DNA from: Blautia faecicola
GTDB taxonomy: Bacteria; Bacillota; Clostridia; Lachnospirales; Lachnospiraceae
DNA: 64,000 nt
Assembly: GCF_004123145.1 (NCBI RefSeq)
Contig: NZ_SDKC01000001.1
Span: forward strand, 3,071,501 to 3,135,500
Direction: 5' to 3'
A program made the translations under genes and the position numbers. Positions 17,478 to 26,372 of the stretch are shown here, piece after piece; position 1 is the first letter of the stretch, and every line of letters begins with the position of its first letter. Under the pieces are notes generated by a model. It was not told the origin of the DNA. It made no database searches and was given only the letters and a program-made list of their open reading frames with translations.

Positions 17478-18163
17478 TGCCTTACCTCCTGATTCCATAT
17501 ATACCCAAGACCTCTGATATTCTTTATATAGACCGGTGCAGCCGGATTGTCTTCGATTTTCTCACGGAGTCTTCTGATATTGACAGCGATTGTATTTTCA
17601 TCCACAAAATCCCCTTCCAGATCAAACACATTTTCCAATATTTGTGTTTTTGAAAGAATCTGTTTCGGATTCTGAAGAAAAAAAGTCAGCATTTTCAACT
17701 CCGTTTTTGTCAGACTGATTTCACGACTCTTTATCAGGACTTTCATTTCTCCTGCGATAAATACGATATCTCCCGAAATCATCTTTCCGGCTTCCGTTTT
17801 CTCCTGTCTGCGGCGGAAATGTGCTTCTATTTTCAAAAGAAGTACCGAAAGACTAAACGGCTTTGTAATATAATCATCTGCCCCTGCTTCATATCCCATG
17901 ACCTGATCCATCTCCTGATCTAGTGCTGTAAGACAAATAATGTATGTATTATAATTGCATCTCATCCACCTTACAAATTCCAGTCCATTCCCATCCGGAA
18001 GATTCACATCACAAATGGTAACATCCACATTATGATCACTTGCAATTCTTTTCGCTTTTTTCACTGATTCTGCTGAAAAAACCTCATATTCGCATTTTTT
18101 CAGTGAAAATGTAATTCCACGATTTAAATTTTCATCATCTTCAACCACGAGTATACCTGGCAT
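17474..18163 (-). CDS. OmpR-family response regulator
   Basis: 229 residues. The receiver domain (about 1-115) has the acidic pair VVEDDENL, the phospho-acceptor Asp52 in TICDVNLPDG, and conserved Lys in DDYITKPFSLS. The C-terminal winged helix (about 130-225) contains LTKTELKMLTFFLQNP and VAVNIRRLREKI-type sequence with the recognition helix. It should activate or repress the neighbouring ABC genes. It is the first gene of a translationally coupled pair with the kinase. Upstream lie 47 bases and then a MITE, which may have altered its promoter. Confidence 0.92.
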   Translation of the reverse strand: MPGILVVEDDENLNRGITFSLKKCEYEVFSAESVKKAKRIASDHNVDVTICDVNLPDGNGLEFVRWMRCNYNTYIICLTALDQEMDQVMGYEAGADDYITKPFSLSVLLLKIEAHFRRRQEKTEAGKMISGDIVFIAGEMKVLIKSREISLTKTELKMLTFFLQNPKQILSKTQILENVFDLEGDFVDENTIAVNIRRLREKIEDNPAAPVYIKNIRGLGYIWNQEVRQ

Positions 18164-18210
18164 AGCATATGCACCTCTCTTTGTTAACTATTTCTCCTCT
18201 TCGTTAAGAC

Positions 18211-18376
18211 CTAGAGCGTGTCTGAAAAAGGCTTTTCGTGAGCTGCGAGTCCCAGTTTGTGGGAGATTTTATCCGAATAAGGGCGGCGTAGCGGGCTACG
18301 GCAACCGAATGAGGGTAAAATATACCGCAAAGTGGGGCTTGCAGATTGCGGAAATGATTTTTCAGACACGCTCTAG
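18211..18376. mobile_element. 166-bp MITE copy 2
   Basis: CTAG at both ends and inverted repeats AGCGTGTCTGAAAAA / TTTTTCAGACACGCT (perfect 15 bp, 19 bp with CTAG). It is nearly identical to copy 3 at 52895. It sits immediately upstream of the response regulator, so its outward DNA could affect that promoter. Confidence 0.9.
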
Positions 18377-18621
18377 TTCATTACCTCTGTCAATTCTGAT
18401 TTTTCTTCACTTTATTTTACCATAGTGTTTTCTAAAGTGCTATTCCAATATATACAAAAGTGTAAATGAACGATCCTGTGCCACTTCATCAGTACTCATT
18501 ATATAATTGTAACTTGCCATAATAGCAAACATTCGCAGGAGTTTCTTTTTGGCACCGTTTTGGCACCGCAAGCCTTCTTTTTCAATTTTAAATTTATCCG
18601 TATTTCATCTTGCTGATAAAC
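18377..18621. other. AT-rich spacer between MITE and IS66 element
   Basis: No gene supported. It holds a tandem repeat TTTTGGCACCG at about 18548-18570, and ends in TGATAAAC (18614-18621), the left target-site duplication of the IS66-family element. Confidence 0.6.
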
Positions 18622-18719
18622 GTAAACGTCAAACCACTCGCCTAGCCGGATCAGCACATTTATGAGATACTCTAAAAAGTACGAAAAAACTAACTAGTTT
18701 TTTAGAGGAGGACTAAAGT

Positions 18720-19097
18720 ATGGACCAATCAACTCATGATGTAAGACGCACCAACTGGCTGAACATTATAGAACAATGTCAGCAAAGGCCGGAAAATATG
18801 ACCGTGAAGCAATGGCTTGCCGATAATGGTATCAAAGAAAAATCTTATTATTACTGGCTCCGAAAATTCCGCAAAGAAGCGTATGAGCAAATGCAGATGC
18901 CACCAGCCACTTCATCTTCGGAAATCACGTTTGCTGAGATCTCTGTTCCGTTAAGCAGGCAGGAAGAACCGATACACTCCTTTCAGGAACAACCTCCGGT
19001 TGCCATCATCAAAAATGGTGCTTTATCCATTGCGATATCTAACGATATTTCGGAAGCCCTGCTTGACAGGATCTTCCAGGTGATCCGTCATGCTTAA
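18720..19097 (+). CDS. tnpA: IS66 family accessory protein TnpA
   Basis: 125 residues. It contains a helix-turn-helix-like N-terminus with IEQCQQRPENMTVKQWLADNGIKEKSYYYWLRKFRKE, characteristic of IS66 TnpA. Required with TnpB and TnpC for transposition of related elements. The TnpB gene starts inside its last codons, overlapping by 8 bases. Ribosome site AGAGGAGG lies just before the start. Confidence 0.9.
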   Translation: MDQSTHDVRRTNWLNIIEQCQQRPENMTVKQWLADNGIKEKSYYYWLRKFRKEAYEQMQMPPATSSSEITFAEISVPLSRQEEPIHSFQEQPPVAIIKNGALSIAISNDISEALLDRIFQVIRHA

Positions 19098-19446
19098 CGA
19101 TGCAGCAGGAATCCGCAGGGTTGTACTCGCCTGCGGATATGTTGATCTGCGGAAAGGCATTGACGGACTGTCCATGATCATCGGTGACAGATACCATCAG
19201 AATCCTTTTGAAAAAGGAACTCTTTTTCTTTTCTGCGGAAGAAGATCCGACCGGATCAAAGGTCTGCTTTGGATGGGAGATGGATTCCTGCTTCTGTACA
19301 AACGCTTAGAAGACGGATCCCTGACCTGGCCCAGGACAGAACAGGAAGCTGCAGAACTTACAGAGGAACAGTTCCAGTATCTGATGCTCGGACTGAACCC
19401 ACTGGACCCAAAGATCAAAGAGGTCCATCCGAAAAGAGCACTCTGA
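19090..19446 (+). CDS. tnpB: IS66 family accessory protein TnpB
   Basis: 118 residues, typical. It shows the conserved ACGYVDLRKGIDGLS, LFLFCGRRSDRIKGLLW and GFLLLYKRLEDG blocks of IS66 Orf2/TnpB. Translation is probably coupled to tnpA through the 8-base overlap. Confidence 0.93.
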   Translation: MLNDAAGIRRVVLACGYVDLRKGIDGLSMIIGDRYHQNPFEKGTLFLFCGRRSDRIKGLLWMGDGFLLLYKRLEDGSLTWPRTEQEAAELTEEQFQYLMLGLNPLDPKIKEVHPKRAL

Positions 19447-19718
19447 CTTTTGTGCAAAACAGAGATTTTTTCAGCGTTTTCATCAGGTCAAAAATCAGTC
19501 GTTGTAACATAGGTTTTCACTCTTTCCAGACGCACTCAGTGCATCTGAGAATGATTGAAAATAAATTTTTTGAACCTTGAAAATACTATATTTTCTTATG
19601 TTTATGGACGTTATACGGCTTTTTGGCACATAGGCATAATGACGAAGACGTCATTCTTGGAAATTCGCCATTTTCCGTTGTTTCTGTTATAATGGATACA
19701 GTGAAAAGGAGCGGGACA
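19447..19718 (+). other. Spacer in the IS66 element before tnpC, with candidate promoter
   Basis: A 272-bp gap where most IS66 elements have tnpB and tnpC close together. It contains TGTTATAAT (19685-19693), an extended -10 box, 26 bases before the tnpC start. No ORF is supported. It may give tnpC its own transcription. Confidence 0.5.
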
Positions 19719-21347
19719 ATGGATCATAAACATACACTTACTGAACTGAATAACTGCAGCCGCGAGGAACTGATTACCATGGTTCTTTCCATGCAGGGAC
19801 AGCTGGATATGCTGAACCAGAACATAGAAAAACTGATCGAACAGGTACGCCTCGCCAACAGCTATCGTTTTGGCAAACATACGGAAACTTTAAAATCGAT
19901 CGACGGACAGCTCTCCTTTTTTGATGAAGCAGAAGCTGCATATGATGCATCAGTTCCAGAACCTCCTGCAGATGAGATCCTGCCCACCAAGCGGAGTCAG
20001 AAGAAAAAAGGAAAACGGGATCTGGATCTGAAAGATTTCCCTGTAGAGATCCTTCCGCCGTATCATGTTTCCAAAGAAGAACTGGATGCCTTCTATGGCG
20101 ATGGCAACTGGCGTCAGATTCCAAGTGAGACCTATAAGAGGCTTCGCTACGAGCCGGCATCATGGACCGTTGAGGTTCATACGGTCGAAGTATATGTTGG
20201 GACTGACGGCGACCATCAGGACGAATTCATCCGCGGAGAAAGGCCAAAGGATCTGCTCCGGAACAGCATTGTGACCCCGTCCCTGCTGGCAGCTATCCTG
20301 AACGTAAAGTATGTAAACTCATCCGCACTTCACCGGATCGAGCAGGAATTCGAGCGCAATGGTGTAAAGATATCCCGGCAGACCATGTCCAACTGGATCA
20401 TCAAATGTGCTGACAGATACTTTGCACCTTTTGTTGAGCGGATGAAATCAGAACTGCTGTCGCTGCATGTCACACAGTCTGATGAAACGCCGACGCAGGT
20501 GATCGCAGACAGCGATCATCCCAACAGCAAGTGTTACATGTGGGTGCACCGTTCCGGTGAACTGTATAAGGAGCGCCCCATCGTGATCTATGAATACCAG
20601 AAAGGGCGCGACCACCACAAACCTCTGGATTTTTACCGGGACTATAAAGGGATCCTTGTAACGGACAGCCTCCAGCAGTACCACGTACTTGAAAGGAAAC
20701 TCCCAGAGGTAACAAACGCGAACTGCTGGGCACATGCAAGGCGCGATTTTGCAGATGCAGTAAAAGCAGCCGATAAAAAAGACCCACAGGCGGTCAAACA
20801 GTCGGTTGCATATCAGGCACTGCAAAAGATCGCAGGATTCTATAATATCGATACGGAGCTAAAAGGGCTCTCGTCGGAAGAACGTCTTCAAAAGCGGCAG
20901 GAGGTGATCCGGCCGATGGTTGAGGAATTCTTTGCGTGGGTAAAACAACAGGCTGCGGAATGTGCTGTACCGCCAAAATCAAAAACGGCCCAGGGACTGA
21001 ACTTCCTGATCAACCAGGAAAAATATCTTAAAGTTTTCCTGGAAGACGGCGATGTTCCCATTGACAACTCGGCTTCGGAACGGGCAATCCGGACCTTCTG
21101 CATCGGAAAGAAAAACTGGATGTTCCACAACACCGCAAACGGGGCGAATGCCAGTGCACTGGTGTACAGCATTTCAGAAACTGCGAAGCTGAACAACCTG
21201 CGGCCGTATTACTACTTTAAATATATCCTCACAGAGCTGCCGAAACGCTGCGATAAACAAGGAAATATAGATCCTGCGGAATTAGATGATCTGATGCCTT
21301 GGTCATCAGAACTTCCAGACGAATGCAGGAAACCACGCCGCTCATAA
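19719..21347 (+). CDS. tnpC: IS66 family transposase TnpC
   Basis: 542 residues. An N-terminal coiled coil (about 10-45) LNNCSREELITMVLSMQGQ and the IS66 N-terminal region precede the DDE core: Asp in QSDETPTQVI, Asp in ILVTDSLQQYH, and Glu in NSASERAIR. The C-terminal IS66_C tail follows. The CxxC zinc-binding pairs often seen near residue 100-130 of TnpC are absent here. The start at 19719 has AAGGAG 8 bases upstream; an in-frame ATG at 19623 gives a longer form without a ribosome site. Confidence 0.93.
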   Translation: MDHKHTLTELNNCSREELITMVLSMQGQLDMLNQNIEKLIEQVRLANSYRFGKHTETLKSIDGQLSFFDEAEAAYDASVPEPPADEILPTKRSQKKKGKRDLDLKDFPVEILPPYHVSKEELDAFYGDGNWRQIPSETYKRLRYEPASWTVEVHTVEVYVGTDGDHQDEFIRGERPKDLLRNSIVTPSLLAAILNVKYVNSSALHRIEQEFERNGVKISRQTMSNWIIKCADRYFAPFVERMKSELLSLHVTQSDETPTQVIADSDHPNSKCYMWVHRSGELYKERPIVIYEYQKGRDHHKPLDFYRDYKGILVTDSLQQYHVLERKLPEVTNANCWAHARRDFADAVKAADKKDPQAVKQSVAYQALQKIAGFYNIDTELKGLSSEERLQKRQEVIRPMVEEFFAWVKQQAAECAVPPKSKTAQGLNFLINQEKYLKVFLEDGDVPIDNSASERAIRTFCIGKKNWMFHNTANGANASALVYSISETAKLNNLRPYYYFKYILTELPKRCDKQGNIDPAELDDLMPWSSELPDECRKPRRS

Positions 21348-21451
21348 AAAAGCGGCGTTTCATTTAATGTCAGGCGCATGGTTTGACGTTTACTGATAAA
21401 CATTTCACTGTTTCTAATCTGATGAATTTACGAATAATTCTTTTCTTAGAG

Positions 21452-21515
21452 TACAGAAAAACCCCGGAAACCTTGCGGTTCCGGGGTATCTTACGTTTGG
21501 ACACAATGTTATCTT
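21452..21515. repeat. 64-bp direct repeat, right copy (tuf terminator region)
   Basis: 62 of 64 bases match 12875-12938. This is probably the original copy because it follows tuf by about 40 bp. Confidence 0.9.
21461..21487 (-). terminator. Terminator of tuf
   Basis: ACCCCGGAA and TTCCGGGGT form a perfect 9-bp stem with a 9-base loop, followed on the minus strand by TTTTTCTG. Confidence 0.9.
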
Positions 21516-21554
21516 ACGATAACGATATATATAATTTTATCTGCTAATCAGTGA

Positions 21555-22748
21555 TTACTCGATGATAGAAGCAACACGGCCTGATCCTACAGTACGTCCA
21601 CCTTCACGGATAGCGAAAGTCAGACCCTGTTCCATAGCGATCGGATGGATCAGTTCGATTGTCATTTCTACGTTATCACCAGGCATGCACATTTCTGTAC
21701 CTTCTGGCAGGCTGATAACACCTGTTACGTCAGTTGTTCTGAAGTAGAACTGCGGACGATAGTTGTTGAAGAACGGAGTATGACGTCCACCTTCATCTTT
21801 TGTCAGAACGTAAACCTGAGCTGTGAATTTTTTGTGGCATGTTACAGAACCTGGTTTAGCCAGAACCTGTCCACGAACGATTTCTGTTCTCTGAACACCA
21901 CGCAGCAGAGCACCGATGTTATCACCAGCCTGTGCTTCATCCAGCAGTTTACGGAACATTTCGATACCAGTTACAACTGTTTTCTTAACGTCTTCTTTAA
22001 CACCCAGGATTTCAACTTCGTCGTTCAGATGCAGAACACCACGCTCTACTCTACCAGTAGCAACAGTACCACGACCAGTGATTGTGAATACGTCCTCTAC
22101 AGGCATCAGGAACGGTTTGTCAGTGTCACGCTGAGGATCCGGAATGTAGCTATCTACAGCATCCATCAGTTCCAGGATTTTGTCTCCCCATTCGCTGTTC
22201 GGATCTTCCAGAGCTTTCAGAGCAGATCCCTGGATAATCGGAGTGTCATCTCCCGGGAATTCGTACTCGTTCAGCAGCTCACGGATTTCCATGTCTACCA
22301 GTTCCAGAAGTTCTTCATCGTCTACCATATCACATTTGTTCATGAATACAACGATGTAAGGAACACCTACCTGACGAGACAGCAGGATGTGCTCTTTTGT
22401 CTGAGCCATAACACCATCGGTAGCAGCTACAACCAGGATAGCACCATCCATCTGTGCAGCACCAGTGATCATGTTTTTAACGTAGTCAGCATGGCCTGGG
22501 CAGTCAACGTGTGCATAGTGACGTTTGTTTGTTTCGTACTCAACGTGAGCAGTAGAGATTGTGATTCCACGTTCTCTTTCTTCTGGAGCTTTATCGATAT
22601 TTTCGAATGCTACAGCTTCACCTGTACCCAGTCTTTCGTGCAGAGTTTTTGTAATAGCTGCAGTCAGAGTAGTTTTACCATGGTCAACGTGTCCAATGGT
22701 ACCAATGTTACAATGTGGTTTGCTTCTTTCAAATTTAGCTTTAGCCAT
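21555..22748 (-). CDS. tuf: Translation elongation factor Tu
   Basis: 397 residues, full length. G1 GHVDHGKTT (about 18-26), G2-region RGITI, G3 DCPGHADY, G4 NKCD, then domains 2 and 3 with the C-terminal [10 protein letters not shown]. It carries aminoacyl-tRNA to the ribosome as a GTP complex and is normally among the most abundant proteins. Start ATG is preceded by AGGAGG. It is last in the str operon, but 155 bp from fusA with its own promoter at 22825-22853. Confidence 0.98.
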   Translation of the reverse strand: MAKAKFERSKPHCNIGTIGHVDHGKTTLTAAITKTLHERLGTGEAVAFENIDKAPEERERGITISTAHVEYETNKRHYAHVDCPGHADYVKNMITGAAQMDGAILVVAATDGVMAQTKEHILLSRQVGVPYIVVFMNKCDMVDDEELLELVDMEIRELLNEYEFPGDDTPIIQGSALKALEDPNSEWGDKILELMDAVDSYIPDPQRDTDKPFLMPVEDVFTITGRGTVATGRVERGVLHLNDEVEILGVKEDVKKTVVTGIEMFRKLLDEAQAGDNIGALLRGVQRTEIVRGQVLAKPGSVTCHKKFTAQVYVLTKDEGGRHTPFFNNYRPQFYFRTTDVTGVISLPEGTEMCMPGDNVEMTIELIHPIAMEQGLTFAIREGGRTVGSGRVASIIE

Positions 22749-22824
22749 TATTAATTTTCCTCCTTAAAACTTGCGCCTTACGGCAAAATTTTAATTTACT
22801 ATATTATTAGACCTGCTATCCTTG

Positions 22825-22853
22825 ATTATATTGCAAATCAAGGATATTTGCAA
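22825..22853 (-). promoter_or_regulatory. Sigma-A promoter for tuf
   Basis: On the minus strand TTGCAA, 17-base spacer, TATAAT, about 70 bp upstream of the tuf start. The spacer overlaps a perfect dyad TATCCTTGATT/AATCAAGGATA (22818-22847). Confidence 0.75.
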
Positions 22854-22904
22854 GTCATATTTCCATAATTTCAGCAATTACGGGCGCCTGATAGTAAGGC
22901 GTTA

Positions 22905-25022
22905 TTATTTAGCCTTTGCAGACAAAACCTTTTCCTGAACGGACTTCGGAACTGGTTCGTATTTTTCAAAGAACATGGAGTAGTTACCACGTCCCTGAGT
23001 TCTGGAACGAAGGTCTGTTGCGTAACCGAACATTTCAGCCAGCGGAACATATCCACGGATCATTTTTCCACCACCGATATCTTCCATACCTTCGATACGA
23101 CCACGACGGGAGTTGATATCACCGATAACATCACCCATGTAATCTTCCGGAGTAGTAACTTCGACTTTCATGATAGGCTCCAGCAGTACAGGAGATGCTT
23201 TCTGCATTGCTTCCTTGAATGCCATAGATCCGGCAATGTGGAATGCCATTTCAGAAGAATCGACTTCATGGTAAGAACCATCGTATACGTTTGCATGAAC
23301 ACCTACTACAGGGAATCCACCCAGGATACCAGACTTCATAGCGTCTTCGATACCTTCACCTACAGCCGGGATGTATTCCTTCGGAATAGCACCACCAACT
23401 ACGGTAGATTCAAATTTGTAAGTTTCTTCTGCGTTTGCATCCATTGGCTCAAATTTAACTTTACAGTGACCATACTGTCCACGTCCACCGGACTGTTTTG
23501 CATATTTGTGCTCAACGTCAACCGGTTTTGTGATGGTCTCTTTATATGCAACCTGAGGAGCACCAACATTAGCTTCTACTTTGAATTCTCTCAGCAGACG
23601 GTCAACGATGATATCCAGATGCAGCTCACCCATACCTGCGATGATTGTCTGACCAGTTTCCTGATCGGTATGAGCACGGAAAGTAGGATCTTCCTCTGCC
23701 AGTTTTGCCAGAGCTTCACCCAGTTTACCCTGTCCAGCTTTTGTCTTAGGCTCGATAGCCAGCTCGATAACTGGTTCCGGGAATTCCATGGATTCCAGGA
23801 TTACCGGATGCTGATCATCACAGATGGTATCACCGGTAGTACTGAACTTGAATCCGATCGCTGCTGCGATATCTCCGGAGTAAACTTTGTCCAGCTCCTG
23901 ACGTTTGTTCGCATGCATCTGCAAGATACGTCCTACACGTTCTTTTTTATCTTTTGTAGCATTTAATACATAAGAACCGGAGTTCATGGTTCCTGAGTAT
24001 ACACGGAAGTATGCCAGTTTACCAACGAACGGGTCAGTCATGATCTTAAATACCAGTGCGGAGAACGGTTCATCATCAGAAGAATGACGAACAACTTCGT
24101 TTCCGTCCAGATCAGTTCCGTTGATAGGCGGAATATCTGTAGGAGCCGGCATGAACTCCAGGATAGCATCCAGAAGTTTCTGAACTCCTTTGTTTTTGTA
24201 AGCAGATCCACAGCAAACCGGAACAGCTGTACACTCGCATGTACCTTTTCTCAGTGCTGCTTTCATTGCTTCTACAGAAGGTTCTTCACCTTCCAGATAT
24301 TCCATCATCAGATCATCATCCAGCTCGCAGATTTTCTCTACCAGTTCTGTATGATACAGTTCTGCTTCGTCCTGCATATCTTCCGGAATATCTACTACAG
24401 AGATATCATCACCCTTATCATCGTTGTAGATGTAAGCTTTCATCTCGAACAGGTCAATGATTCCCTGGAATTCATCTTCTTTACCGATTGGCAGCTGAAG
24501 ACAAATTGCATTTTTTCCTAATCTTGTTTTAATCTGATCTACAGCGTTGTAGAAATCTGCACCCAGGATATCCATCTTGTTGATGAATGCCATACGAGGT
24601 ACATTGTATGTGTCAGCCTGACGCCATACGTTTTCAGACTGTGGTTCTACACCACCTTTTGCACAGAACACACCAACAGCACCATCCAGTACACGCAGGG
24701 AACGCTCTACCTCTACAGTAAAGTCTACGTGACCTGGGGTATCAATGATGTTGATACGATGTTCCAGAGCACCTTTTTTCGGTTTTGTCTGTTCTTCCAG
24801 AGTCCAGTGACATGTGGTAGCTGCGGAAGTAATGGTGATACCTCTTTCCTGCTCCTGTTCCATCCAGTCCATGGTAGCAGTACCTTCATGTGTATCTCCG
24901 ATTTTATAGTTTACACCGGTGTAGTATAAGATACGCTCTGTCAGAGTGGTCTTACCAGCATCGATATGCGCCATAATACCAATATTTCTGGTTCTCTCTA
25001 ATGGATATTCTCTTCCAGCCAA
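22905..25022 (-). CDS. fusA: Translation elongation factor G
   Basis: 705 residues. G1 AHIDAGKTT near residue 18-26, [23 protein letters not shown], followed by domains II-V (including [14 protein letters not shown] and the C-terminal [17 protein letters not shown]). It drives translocation and, with RRF, ribosome recycling. It begins 14 bp after rpsG with AGGAGG in the gap, so the two are co-transcribed. Confidence 0.98.
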   Translation of the reverse strand: MAGREYPLERTRNIGIMAHIDAGKTTLTERILYYTGVNYKIGDTHEGTATMDWMEQEQERGITITSAATTCHWTLEEQTKPKKGALEHRINIIDTPGHVDFTVEVERSLRVLDGAVGVFCAKGGVEPQSENVWRQADTYNVPRMAFINKMDILGADFYNAVDQIKTRLGKNAICLQLPIGKEDEFQGIIDLFEMKAYIYNDDKGDDISVVDIPEDMQDEAELYHTELVEKICELDDDLMMEYLEGEEPSVEAMKAALRKGTCECTAVPVCCGSAYKNKGVQKLLDAILEFMPAPTDIPPINGTDLDGNEVVRHSSDDEPFSALVFKIMTDPFVGKLAYFRVYSGTMNSGSYVLNATKDKKERVGRILQMHANKRQELDKVYSGDIAAAIGFKFSTTGDTICDDQHPVILESMEFPEPVIELAIEPKTKAGQGKLGEALAKLAEEDPTFRAHTDQETGQTIIAGMGELHLDIIVDRLLREFKVEANVGAPQVAYKETITKPVDVEHKYAKQSGGRGQYGHCKVKFEPMDANAEETYKFESTVVGGAIPKEYIPAVGEGIEDAMKSGILGGFPVVGVHANVYDGSYHEVDSSEMAFHIAGSMAFKEAMQKASPVLLEPIMKVEVTTPEDYMGDVIGDINSRRGRIEGMEDIGGGKMIRGYVPLAEMFGYATDLRSRTQGRGNYSMFFEKYEPVPKSVQEKVLSAKAK

Positions 25023-25036
25023 TTGGATTTCCTCCT

Positions 25037-25592
<556 letters not shown>

Positions 25593-25722
25593 TTCGCACT
25601 GGTAAATTCCTCTATTTGACCCGCAACCATCAGGGTATAAATGGAATGACCGTACATAGTATTGTGATATTGTCAAATTCGTTTTGTTATGCTGCTAGGC
25701 AGCGATAACGCAGCTTTTTGTC

Positions 25723-26136
25723 TTATTTTTTAGGTCTTTTAGCTCCGTATTTGGAACGGGCCTGTTTTCTGTTAGCAACACCTGCGGTATCAAGAGTACC
25801 TCTGATGATATGGTATCTTGTACCAGGTAAGTCTTTAACACGGCCTCCACGGATCAGAACAACGCTATGCTCCTGAAGGTTATGACCTTCTCCTGGAATG
25901 TAGCTTGTTACTTCGATTCCGTTTGACAGACGTACTCTGGCAATCTTACGAAGAGCTGAGTTAGGTTTTTTAGGTGTAGCAGTTTTAACAGCTGTACACA
26001 CACCTCTCTTCTGTGGAGAAGACAGATCGCTGGATTTTTTTCTTAAAGAGTTAAAGCTTTTCTGCAGAGCAGGAGCGGTAGATTTCTTAACAGAAGTCTG
26101 ACGTCCTTTTCTTACTAACTGGTTAAATGTTGGCAT
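25723..26136 (-). CDS. rpsL: 30S ribosomal protein S12
   Basis: 137 residues, the longer Firmicutes form. The decoding loop [11 protein letters not shown] (about 54-64) carries the usual lysine pair and RVKDLPG carries Lys101; both are the wild-type residues at sites where streptomycin-resistance changes occur. Start ATG is preceded by AGGAGG. First gene of the str operon. Confidence 0.97.
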   Translation of the reverse strand: MPTFNQLVRKGRQTSVKKSTAPALQKSFNSLRKKSSDLSSPQKRGVCTAVKTATPKKPNSALRKIARVRLSNGIEVTSYIPGEGHNLQEHSVVLIRGGRVKDLPGTRYHIIRGTLDTAGVANRKQARSKYGAKRPKK

Positions 26137-26236
26137 TCCATTTCACCTCCTGTAATTATTCCTTTTCTGGTTCTGCGGTTGCTATTTCTAAAATCATACG
26201 ACTATGCAGCCGTCTTACCTGTTATAAGGTAATTTT

Positions 26237-26270
26237 GTGCGCATTAAAATAACTGCATTTCCATGCGCAC
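26237..26270 (-). promoter_or_regulatory. Leader stem of the str operon
   Basis: GTGCGCAT (26237-26244) and ATGCGCAC (26263-26270) form a perfect 8-bp stem at the 5' end of the rpsL leader, 100 bp before the start codon. Possible transcript-stabilising or regulatory hairpin. Confidence 0.45.
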
Positions 26271-26277
26271 CTGTAGT

Positions 26278-26306
26278 ATCATAGCATCCAAAAAATAAAA
26301 AGTCAA
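26278..26306 (-). promoter_or_regulatory. Sigma-A promoter of the str operon
   Basis: On the minus strand TTGACT (plus 26301-26306), 17-base spacer, TATGAT (plus 26278-26283). The -35 box lies within the downstream arm of the rpoC terminator stem. Confidence 0.75.
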
Positions 26307-26347
26307 GGGAGTATTTCTGATTTTTTATCAGTTTCCCTTGACTTTTT
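26297..26347 (-). terminator. Terminator of rpoC
   Basis: AAAAAGTCAAGGGA (26297-26310) pairs perfectly with TCCCTTGACTTTTT (26334-26347); on the minus strand it is followed by ATTTTTT. It overlaps the -35 of the next operon. Confidence 0.9.
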
Positions 26348-26372
26348 ACTTATTTATTCGCTATTTGCTGAT

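Larger units (their letters stand above)
18622..21393 (+). mobile_element. Complete IS66-family insertion sequence with 8-bp target duplication
   Basis: 2772 bp. Left end GTAAACGTCAAACCA (18622-18636) and right end TGGTTTGACGTTTAC (21379-21393) are perfect 15-bp inverted repeats. Both sides carry TGATAAAC (18614-18621 and 21394-21401), and 8-bp duplications are typical of IS66. It contains tnpA, tnpB and tnpC in the usual order. The exact TSD suggests a recent, probably still intact insertion. Confidence 0.95.
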
